Below, piece after piece: positions 36,701-48,700 of a stretch of DNA of 64,000 bases. Positions within the stretch are counted from its first letter, which is position 1. Each line of letters begins with the position of its first letter. A program made the position numbers and the translations under genes. This DNA is from Cliona cf. orientalis (lineage: Eukaryota > Porifera > Demospongiae > Clionaida > Clionaidae): contig OZ005690.1 of NCBI GenBank assembly GCA_963930775.1, forward strand, positions 14,561,974 to 14,625,973. The letters are read 5' to 3'. The notes under the pieces were generated by a model. It had not been told where the DNA came from. It saw only the letters and a program-made list of their open reading frames with translations, and did no database searches.

Positions 36701-39700
36701 AGAGAGCGGATAATGGTGCATGTCATTACCGGATGAGGGTGAAAAAGAAAATACTGCTGCTATCATGAATAAATAACTCATAAATGGCATTGATGAATTA
36801 TCCTAAAGAGGAATAAAAAAAAGAGAACAGGATCAAGTATAAAAAACAATGAAATTGAAGGATGAAGTAGGGATGGCAGGGTCAAAAAGTACACAACCCA
36901 GATTGGTAGTGATAATCACCTTCACTATACATCCCTACGCTTGCTTTTTGAGTAGGTGCAGGAATTAACTAACCATGCAGGCAGTAATGTGACGATAGAA
37001 GCTGACTAACCCCCCCCCCCACCCCTCTATGAGAAAGCATAGTGGATAAGATGAATTTCTCCCACATGCATAGGATTCAAACTAAGGATATAGCACCAAT
37101 GGGTCACCATCAACAGGTGCATGATACCGTAGGTCGGGTTTTAATTGTGAGTATCTATTAATTGCGAATTGCGAGTTTTTGTACGTTTCGCAATTAACAG
37201 ATTTGCAAACATAAACGTGCACATATACTACAGTACAGTACGGGGTCATCTATCGCAATTATTGGATTCGCAATTTGGCCTGACTTGACTGCAATTATTA
37301 AACTACGTAATTAGCTAAAACCTGTGCTACAGTAATTGAAAAAAGCAAGCGTAGGGATGTATAGTGAATGTGATTGTCACTACAAATCTTGTTTGTGTAC
37401 ATTTTGACCCTGCCATCCCTACTTCATCCTTCAATTTTATTGTTTTTTATACTTGTAAATATTTAGCATCATTATGATGTTAAGCCTTGGACCCCTCCCC
37501 CCCTTATAGTGTCATGGCAAAAGTAAATGATACTGGGACTTGAAGATAGTGGCAGATATAATCCAGCTTAGTAAGGAAAATTAGCATCATGGCCCTGACC
37601 CCTCCCCCTTAGCATCATAAAGATATGTTTTTCTTAAACAGTTTGGAAGTGTCCCCTAAAAATAGTAACTATTATGTTTCTAAATGGATGCACTTGGCAG
37701 TAATACAACTAATTGCTGAGCTCCTTAGCGTGAGACATCTAATTCAGCCTCTGTCGCTCTCTCAGATTATTTGTCGTATGTGTACATCTGGTCGTCACTC
37801 TTTAATCGTTTCATGGGCAATGAAGCCTTATATTATTATTATGCTTTACATCACCATAAATCTAAAGAATTTTATATGATAATAAAACATTAGTGTAGAA
37901 AATCTCTATTGCTCGAACTCCACCTATGAAACTTATTTTATTCCAATTTTTTTTTCTCTATATGGATATGCGTCTATCAAAAAATTCAATTTCAAAAATA
38001 TCCAGATTTACGTATATAATAGTGAGGTTATTCAATACTCACATTTTCTTTAACATTCACATCGGCGTGAGACTGCAACAGTAGCTTCACCACTTCAAGA
38101 CGACCATTCCAGGATGCATCATGAAGAGCTGTGTTGCCAGACTGTGGGGAAAACAGTATAATAGTAATAGTGACACTTATCGCATAATATTATTATTATC
38201 AGTATCATCATGTTGGTATAAATTTCTCCCTGGCAAATAGCCTGCAGCACTCTCCATGCGTCAGTGACCCACACACTGTGAACCTGATGACCATGCACAA
38301 AGCTAGTTACACAAAATGCCCCACCCACCCAACTGGCCGACCACCTTAATTGATCTAAACTGAGAATACCATTCTGTGCTAGGCACACCATGTGATATAT
38401 TATAGGCTTTGACCATGCGATAATGCTAAAAAATTGCCTATCATACCTCTATGCTCAGAATTCTGCCTATTATTCCAGAATGCCTGCAAAACAGTCCCTA
38501 TTATGCTCGATTATGCTTTTGAAAAGTGGTCAAATCCATAAAAACACAAACTTAATTAATTATATAGCGTCATCATCTTAAATTGTACTGACTAAATTAA
38601 TTTTGAGAACGAATTTGACAAAACAGGTTCTGAGCTACCTTTCAGAGCTAGTACATTTTATCAGATCATGTGATCAAGATCAAACCACACCCTATAACCA
38701 CACCCCAATTTCCCTAACCGCACCTTCAAATTGGTAAATCTGAGCCTATTACGCCAGCATTATGGCTAATGCCACCAAACTTGTCTCTATTATTCTAAAA
38801 CTATGCCAGCATAATCGGTCAAGGCAGCTGACCTAGTGGTATACTGCATAACCGGGAATATTAAAATTAATTGAAAGTTGTTTTGCAATTTTAATTTCGT
38901 GTGGCAATTAATATTTCCAGATTTACATTATAAGGAGAGAATGGAGTGAATGGTACTAGTGAGGTGATTCAGTACTCACATTGTCTTTAACATTCACGTC
39001 AGCATGAGACTGCAACAGTAGCTTCACCACTTCAGGGTACCCATTCCAGGATGCATTGTGAAGAGCTGTGTTACCAGACTATGGGGAAACAGTATGAAAG
39101 CAATAGTGACACTTATCACATATCGGTATCATCATGTAATTATTTCTCCCTGGCAGATAGCCTGCAGCACTCTCCATGCATCAGTGACCCACACACTATG
39201 ATGACCATGCACATAGATAGCTACACAGAATGCCCCACCCACCCAACTGGCCGACCACCTTAATAACTAGAGCTCTATAGAGCACATACCCCGCGCACAC
39301 ATTGCGCAATCTATAGATTTGCTTTTGTTGCTGGTTGGTTGTATCAGACCCCGAGAGCCCTTGGTTTTAATAGCTATAGGGCTCTTAGTGATATCAGCCA
39401 AAACACCACTGACTCTCTCTCTGCACCAGATGTAAACTAGGTACATTCTGATTCGATGGGGCTTTGCATTCCAGTCAGTGGATACCGTAAATCGCGAATA
39501 TTTCGTTGTTAAAATATTTTCGGACAGCCTGGCTTATACGAAAATTAAACGCACGAAAATACATGCGCAATATTAACGATAATGCGGTACAGGGTCGTTT
39601 GTCCGAAAATTATTTAACATGAAAATTTATAGCATGAAATATTTTAGACACGAAATATTCGCGAATTACGGTATATAGCTTACCAGCCAAACGTGTGCCA

Positions 39701-42700
39701 CTAGCATTATTGACGACCTTTACCAGTACATAATATTCAATGTTATGCGCATGAGCAGAAAGCACAAGGCCTGCATGCATAATGCATTGAGTGGGCACTG
39801 TCAATAGGCGTGGTTACGAAGGCTAACAGAAAGGCACCATTTGTGACGCTTGTGGACCATATTCCCTCCATTCGAAGCACACTGAAGCCCGTTTTTCGCC
39901 AAATTCGACTGATTCATTGTGCTTACTAGTCGCTCAGGTGCCTAGACCTCCAGATATGGCGATTTTTCTGCTAACAACGACGACGACACGACCGATTACT
40001 TTACCCCTTGCGCATGCGCGCGGGGTAATAATTGATCTAAACCAAGCATACCGGCACACCATGTGGTAGCCAGTAATGAGTGGTTGGGCTACAATCAAAA
40101 ATTATTTTAAATGTTTGTGCCTCTGGTGGCAATGAAAACACTAATTTTTAATAGCAAATATTTCCAGATTTATGTTATAAGGAATGAATGGTACTAGTGA
40201 GGTGATTCTCTACTCACATTGTTTTTATCATTCACATCGGCATGAGACAATAGTAGCTTCGCCACTTCAGGATAGCCATTCATGGATGCATTGTGAAGAG
40301 CTGTGTCTCCAGACTGTGGGGAAAACAGGTCAAATACTATTAGATATTAGCTACATCATGGGAAGATTTTATGTGACTTATTCCATGGGTTAATCATGGG
40401 AAGATTTTACGTGACTTGTACCGTAAAATATGTCCCCATGATTAGATCAAGGTACAAATCACGTAAAATCTTCCCATGATATAATCATGGCAATTTCTAT
40501 ACTTTTACATAAAGAACTGTAGGACCGGGAAAACAGTATGAAAGCAATGGTGATACTTATCACATAGCTATCGGTATCATCATGTTGGTATAAATTTCTC
40601 CCTGACAGATAGCCTGCAGCACTCTCCATGCATCAGTGACCCACACACTATGAATCTGATGACCATGCACAAAGCTAGTTACACAAAATGCCCCACCCAT
40701 GGGTGATGACACACCGTGTGGTAGCTGGTAATAATTACTAGTGGTTGGGCTACAATCAAAAATTATTTTGCAATTTATTGCCACAGTGGCAATGAAAAAA
40801 ATTATAAATAGCAAATAGATTTACGTAATGAAGAGTGAATGGTACTAGTGAGGTGATTCTGAATCAGTACTCACATTGTCTTTAACATTCACATCTGCAT
40901 GAGACTGCACCAGTAGCTTCACCACTTCAGGGTGGCCATTCCAGGATGCATCATGAAGAGCTGTGTTGCCAGACTGTGGGGAAAACAGTATAATAGTAAT
41001 AGTGACACTTATCGCATAATATTATCAGTATCATCATGTTGGTATAAATTTCTCCCTGGCAGATAGCCTGCAGCACTCTCCATGCATCAGTGACCCACAC
41101 ACTGTGAATCTGATGACCATGCACAAAGCTAGTTACACAAAATGCCCCACCCACCCAACCGGCCGACCACCTTAATTGATCTAAACTGAGCATACCATTC
41201 TGTACCAGGGACACCATGTGGTAGCCAGTAGTACTAGGAAGATGATATCATCAGGCAGGGCGAGCCTTCGCTCGTGGCATCAGCTGTACTCCAGTGTTTT
41301 TATTTGTAAAGGTAATCAAAGTGTTATTAACAAAATACCTTGGTTTTGAGTCACTAACTGGGCAGGCTAAGCACAACCAAATGACCGAATTGGAGCACCC
41401 AGGCTCTCCTCAGTTTGGCAATGGTATGATTCTTGACATTCTTGAGTTTGGTATTAAAGTCGGAGAAAGGTACAGCTCTACAACTGAAAATAGTGCCAAC
41501 CATGAATGATTGCCACTGCCATGGCTAAAACTCGAGATCAATAAGGTTGAAAGTTAATAAACAATAGCTTGTGACGAGAAGAGAGTTTATGTAAGACCAG
41601 TTGCGGCGCGAACGTTTATCTCATGAATATCATTAACGAGCATACATTGCTATCCGCCATTTTGGAGGTCAAAATCCTACAGCAGCCAACATGCAACATG
41701 CGAAGCGGGTGAAGAATGTTTAGTGTGACCATGGGGAGGGGAATATATAATCTATGGTTTGATCTGTTCTCAGTGTGAACTTCTTGAAGCGATGCCACTT
41801 ACTTGCGTGGTTGTAAATTAAAGTGCCATAATAGGGCCAGTCACAAAGATTCATATCAGGGTCAAGTTCTTCCGTTTTCCAGCTGAGAGAGAGGAGCGTG
41901 AAGCATGGATTTCCGCCATCAACCGAAAGAGTTGGTCCCCAACGGAGTACAGCCGTCTTTGTAGTGCCCATTTTGTCTCAGGTAAGGCCAGATTTACTTG
42001 ATATTGAGCTAGCACATCCCATTAGCCCATTACAGCCAGTTTATCAGTCTTGTCCTGTCATGATAAATTTCGACCCCCCCCCCCTTTTTGTTCCCCCTGG
42101 TCCATATATTTCGAAATATTTGGACCCCCCGGCCCTCATATTTCCAAAATATATGGACCCCTATGCATATTATCAACTATAGCAGAGACTTAGAAGAGTC
42201 AGGGGCTGGGTTCTGGGTTAAATGGCATTGTTAGTTTCCAGGGTTTGTATGGCAGGGTTAGTCTTCAGGGTCTGCATGGGGATCCAAATATTTCGGGGGT
42301 CCAAATATCTCGTGACAGTCCAAGGCATGTTTCTTCACTTTATGTCCTAGGAAAGCCTTCAAAGGATAAGTCACATCCTGACTACAAACCATCACTTCTA
42401 CTTGGGCAGTGCCAGCCATGTAGCTACCAATGCATCAACCCCCAGCACGAGTTTGAGCTGACATTCAAGATTGGCAGAACATAGGAAGAGAGCTCGAGAT
42501 TCTAGGCCCTGGTTCAGCTAAGTATCACTAAGCAACTGCGCATCGAAGGAGAGAATGAATACGAAGGTGAATCTCTCAGTGGTGGCGATGCTCCTTCTAG
42601 AGCAGATGACGATCCCACTCTAAGTGGTGGTGATGCTTCTCCTAGAGCAGATGACGATCCTGCCACTTCTGCTGGGTTAGTGTCTCAGCTACAGCAAGAC

Positions 42701-45700
42701 TGTTCGACGTAAAAACAGCAAGCTTGAGGCGGAGAATAAGAAACTCCAGCAGAAGACGCATGAGCTCTCTTTGCATATTGTCGGATTAGAAGCAGAAAAG
42801 TCAACGGTTGCTATGGCAAATTCTCAGCTAGCAGCGCAAAACCACCACCTTTCACTGTCTCCATCTCGGTCTGAGACGATTTCTCACACCAATGATTGAC
42901 CTGGGAACCAGGCTACAGAAGACGGCAAGTCTACATTTCACGGATGTTCCATTCATGGATTGACACGATGTACCATAATCTTCGTCCACTTGTCTCCTGG
43001 CCAGATGCTGAAACCTTGAGAAAGAATCTACCGAATGCATTCAAGAAGCATTTCTCGAATGTCAAGTGCATTATTGACACCGAGTGACCTGTTGCTTTCT
43101 ATGCCAGGGCTTCTACATACTCGAACTATAAGAAGGTGTTGATAGGTATCGCACCCACTGGAGCCATCACGTTCATTTCAAAGGCCTGGACAGGACGAGT
43201 GATCACACAGAAATGTGAGCTACTCGATTACCTCGAGTACAGTGATGTCGTCCTAGCTGACTGAGGGTTCAATGTCCATGACAAGCTTGCACTTGTTGGA
43301 GCCAGACTGGAGATACCCTCATTCACTAAAGGGAAGACCCAGTTGTCGAGAGCTGAGGTGGAGAAATTATATCGACTCGCAAGGGTACGCATTCATGTGG
43401 AGCGTGTCATTGGACAATTGAAGAACAAGTACAAGATTCTGCAGCGGACCCTATCCATTACACTAATCAAGAGACCCTCAGACAAAGAAGTTGCTACAAT
43501 AGACAAACTTCTAATTGTTACTGCTGCTCTTACAAATTTGTCCCAGAGTGTTGTTTAGGTTTCTCTTTTCTGTATAATATTATAATTATTATTACTGGTA
43601 TACCTTTTGTTTATTCAAAAAATAAGAGAAAGTGGTCTTAACAAAATTAAATTTAATGAATGCAAGAGAAAAACAATAGCTACATGCATAAAAATACAAT
43701 GTAGATTGAATAGGAGACAGATCTGCTCACTGCAGAATCAATCTCCAGCTGGCTCTGTATCAAGTCCTCGGGGGGGGGGGGGGGGGCGTATATTACCACA
43801 GAATCCCACGATTACGCCCCTCTTCAGGGCCGTCGCCTCCTATTTGGCCAGTACGGCCATGGCCATACCGATTTTTTGAGGGTAAAACGCTCATTACCAA
43901 GTCTATCCTTGCATGGCATACTGTGGCTATTAAAACTTTCCGCTTGGTCCTACACAATTACTAACATTGCAAATATTAAACACACAACAGTCACGCCTCT
44001 CATGCACTTAAACCCCACCCCGTTCGTCTTCCATGGCATGCGCAAACGTGGTATATAACATGTGGTGTCAGTTTAGCTGCAAATGCAGCTGTGATCATCA
44101 GATCATTGTTGATATTGTACTATAAACCCTATATACCCCATTTGTCTTGCATGGCGTGTGCAAAACATGCAGTGTAGTGTCAGGTCAGCTGCAAATGCAG
44201 CTATAGCACCAGATCATTGTTGATATTGTGCTGTAAACCCTATAGTAGTCTCGTCCCCAGACCCCACCCCCAAAAGGAGGAAAGGGTCTGGTACACATCG
44301 AGCGCTTTTTGGGTCTTGCTGACGCGTGCTAATTAATTTAATTAACAGACAAAAATTGGTAAAAAGTTCATGAAACTAACTGTTTTCTGGCATCTCGAGA
44401 CAGTTTGGTTGACATCTCACAACTGAAGTCTCCGTGAAAGTGGTATTTAGCCAGCAGCTAGCTAGCTATTTTCTTCAATGATGATGACGTCATCTGATGC
44501 AGGCTAAATCTTGTCATCTTATAGTACTTACTAGGTTAGTACGACTGATGAAACTTTTCTCTACTGAATAGAAAGCTAAACTTGATTGTTAGGCTAGATA
44601 TTCTTTCTGGTTGGACTTCAATACTTGTATTTCAGCACTAGCTTGTGTATCAACCACGTGCTAGTCTCGCGCGCCAGCCCCTCCTACGCAAAAAGTGGGA
44701 AAGGGTCTGGAAAATAATGTACCATCCGCTTGTCCCCGTGGAGTGCACATGACATCATAGAACGTGACATCATTAACCGCAAACATCACGACCAGACAAG
44801 TGATAACTTCTAGCTGTTTCGTTTCTCCTTCAATGACAAATAGCCTAACTCAGCGCTTGCTGTCTTCACTGCCTCCTCGAGCTTCTCTATCGTTCCTGCC
44901 AAGATAGAGCATGACTAATCTCGCGGGCCAGTGACTGCGAACTTTATTGTACACCCGTACACAGCTACTTCGCGCGTTGCGTATGTCCCAAATGGTCATG
45001 TGACTAGATACTGCCATTTCATTGGTAGTTCATATAGCCTACACGGGGACAAGAGGATGGTACGTTATTTACCAGACCCTTTCTCGCTTTTTGCGTAGGA
45101 GGGGCTGGTGCGACAAAGACTAACCACGTGCAGCACTAGCGAAAATGGGCGTGGCCACTATCGCCACGCCCTTTTTTCATTAAATAAAATAAAAAGCCAC
45201 CTCCCACATGGGTTTTGAAATTTGAAAGCCTGAGAAACTAGTAATTAAGTTTGTTTGTCCTAGTATGACACAAATAGCTAGTTTGCTAGCTTTAGCTACT
45301 GTTTTTATTGACTTACGGACTCCATTTACGGTCAGGGAGGGGGGGGGGCTTACAGGCGAGACAAAACTGAGCACCTAGCTACAGTGCAACCAAGCAAGAG
45401 AGCAAAACTCTTTAAATCCATATTTTTGGGTTGAAAACTTCACAGACAAACCTACTTGATATCAAAATGGCCACAACAATCATTTTTATTGTGCTTTATA
45501 AAATTGCAAGTTTCCCATATATAGCTAATACAGAAGCCACATACGTGCAGGCCAGTTTTCATAGATTTTTCACTGATTTTGGATAAAAGTGGTTATATCT
45601 CGGAAGTGGTAAGGAGTCAAGACTTCACATTTGGGATTTAGTAACTTTATTACAAGTGCTATCAGCCTACCAAGTAGAATTTCTTAACTAGAACTAAATA

Positions 45701-48700
45701 GGAAAAATGTGCCTAACATATTTGGCCCTCCGAAGGAGATTTACGGATAATATTTGGTTAGTGATGCACTGCACAGCCTCTACACTCAACTTCATATGGA
45801 TGTGCATGACTGGATAGAGCGCACACCCTTAACCGAAAACATTACTCATTTAATGTGCCTAACATATTTTGGAGAGCCATATTATCTTATGAAGCCATAA
45901 TAAAGGAAGTATTCATGGTTGCACCCCATAATTTAAATTCTAAGTAGAGTTTATGTTGAAGAAGATTCGTACCAAATTTCAAACTCTTATCTGTAATAGA
46001 TTTTATTTTATGAGTTAAAATAGGCTCAAATTCTGAAATAAAAAAGTTTTGCTCTCTTGCTTGGTTGCACTGCATGCAGGTAAAAATGCAGGGGGATACT
46101 TATGCGCAAGGGGGGGGGGGGGGCGTAATCGCGGGATTCTACGGTATATACACCATACACCACTTCCGGTTTCTCGTGTATTCGGAGCTCGTGCGATCGC
46201 TCAGGCCATAGATAATATAGTGCATAGGCTCCAATTTTTCCTGAACAGCTCCAGGGACATAGACCACACCCACTAGATGTGGCCATCATTAATTAAAACT
46301 CCACCTACATCACACCCAATATGATTAAATTTGATGACCACAATGCCACAATACACTTTCTAGAGCATGAATTTGCAAGCCTAGTAGAGCTCTTGTAGTG
46401 TTGCTACTGCAAAAACCAAAGTTTGTAAGGCACTACCACAAGAAGGTTGTTTATTTTACCACCAATAAGTGATTAGTTATACTATTACTACAGTGTTTGT
46501 GCTAGTGTCTGGACCTCTTCCGGGACCAATAATACAATTATAGAAGAGGTTTCCGGGACGCGGGACAATTGCTAAAAATCCGGGACTGTCCCGGAGATTC
46601 AGGGACAGTTGGAGCCTATGATAGTGTGTGTAGTCTAAATTATCTATGCTCAGGCTCGCACCGAATTAAAATTACTAAGTGGTTGGGCTACAATCAAAAA
46701 TTATTTAGCAATATTATTTTAAATCTTTGTTGCCTCATATGGAAATTTCAATAACAAATAATATTATTAATTTACGCAATAAGGAGTGAATGGTACTAGT
46801 GAGATGATTCTCAGTACTCACATTGTTTTTAACATTCACGTCGGCGTCTGACTGCAACAGTAGCTCCACCACTTCAAGGTGGCCATTCATGGATGCCTCA
46901 TGAAGAGCTGTGTTGCCAACCTGTGGGAAAAATAGTACGAAAGCAATAGTGACACTTAATTATCACATAATATCAGTATCATCATAATTCGCGGCGAGCC
47001 TGAGCGAGCCCGAATACACGAGAAACCAGAAGCGGTGTATAATATTTATATACCGTATTTTCTCGCTATTAAGCGCATGCGCTTATATCTCCACAGGAAG
47101 AAAACCTGCGCTTAATAACGAGGTGCGCCTATAACAGCGAGATGCGCCAAACAAAAAAATAGCTACTTCAAGAACGCATGCGCGTTCGCGGTATCATTTA
47201 AGGGGCGTGGCCAATCGATCGACGTTGCCCAGGTCGAAATGGCGTTCGTTGCTGGAAGAACCTGAGAATCGACAGTAGCCATCATAATTTCTACTAACTT
47301 GAAAAGGTTGGAGCCCCGGGCAAGCTAGCAAGCGTGCAGATATCGAGGTCAATGGTCACATAATATCAGTATGCGCTTATATGCGAAATGCGCCTAATAA
47401 TGAGTGCTTAATAGCAGGCGCTTAATAACGAATATGCGCTTATAAGCGAAATGCGCCTAATAACGAGAAAACACGGTATAATAATAATATATATTTATTT
47501 ATTTGCGCGTGATCTTGCATGGCAACGACTCAATGCGCATGCTCAGACACCACGTGGTAGGCCTTACCGTGTCAGGTAAAGGTCGTCGTCAACGCGGATC
47601 GAAGGTCAAATCCGCGGAATCCAGAGGAGGTTGGCCATGCGTCATCAAATGTCACCAATGTGTCACGTGCACCAATATAAAATGTATAGAAACATATGGC
47701 AGGTATTAATCACGCACTCCTGCGCTTCGCGAAGGATGCCGTTGGGAAAGAACTCGGTGAGCCTTGATAAATGAACCTTTCAACCCCGTTCAACCCCTGC
47801 CAAATAAGCGAGATCCGAGGCTTTGTTGTCGTTCATAATGAATCAAAAGTCAGCATTTCAGGTTGATTAAGGCTTCGTTGGTCAGTTCTCCCTCTCAGAA
47901 TTTGAAATCGGGCTAAGAAAGTTGTCTTTGAATAAATCTGCGATCGAAACAAGTATAGTACTAAGTCGCTAATGTATGCAGGAATGCTAATTTTGTCACG
48001 TGCACATGACGTATCATGATGCGTGGCCAACCTCCTCTGCGCGGAATCTATGGTGGCAGGCAGTGCAGTGTGGCTCGAGCTCAAGAGATATACAAATCTG
48101 CGCCGTGGAGCGTGTTATTGGGTAACTTTCGACCTTATTCATCTCGAGTTGTAGCCATGGCAGTGGCACTCGTTCACGATTGGCACTATTTTCAGTTGTA
48201 CTGTAGCTACAGGTAGCTAGAGCTGGGCCTTTCTCCACCTAGCCTCGTACCCAGGCCCTTTGAGAAGGAGGAGAAAGGGCCTGGTACACACTGTACGCGC
48301 ATGCGCGAGGTTTACGGAGCATTTTCTAGTATAATTCGCCGGATATTGTCGCTACCACGCCGCAGTCGGACGTGTACGGACAACGTATACCGTATAGCCG
48401 GAAAATTTGGCGGGGAATTAAATTTGGCGGTTTGGCGGTCTATATTATTACAACCGCCAAATTAAAATCCGCCAAAATTTCCTACTCGCATATATACGTA
48501 TGGCGATCCCGTACCGAACCGCCAAATTTAAATCCGCCAATATTCTTCTAATAGCGATTTGGGGCTCAACCGCCAAATTTAATGCCCGCCAATATTTCCG
48601 GCTATACGGTATTTTAATATACCAAGCATCCCATGGCATCTGAAGTCGATGAAGCCTACAGACTGGATATTTCTAAAGAATATCGTACGGAAGACTTTCT

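Larger units (their letters stand above)
41230..46665. mobile_element. 5.4-kb insertion in an ankyrin intron
   Basis: Intron sequence typical of this gene (GTGGTAGCCAGTA) stops near 41229 and resumes near 46667 with the phrase TAAGTGGTTGGGCTACAATC. The DNA between holds the THAP transposase remnant, a 461-bp inverted-repeat element, a Tc1-like element and a G-rich tract. It is probably a nest of several insertions; I could not find one pair of outer terminal repeats. Confidence 0.6.

Noticed and set aside
43607..44058. Frames downstream of the transposase as additional transposon proteins
   Set aside because: Cross a G homopolymer and simple repeats; no recognisable domain.
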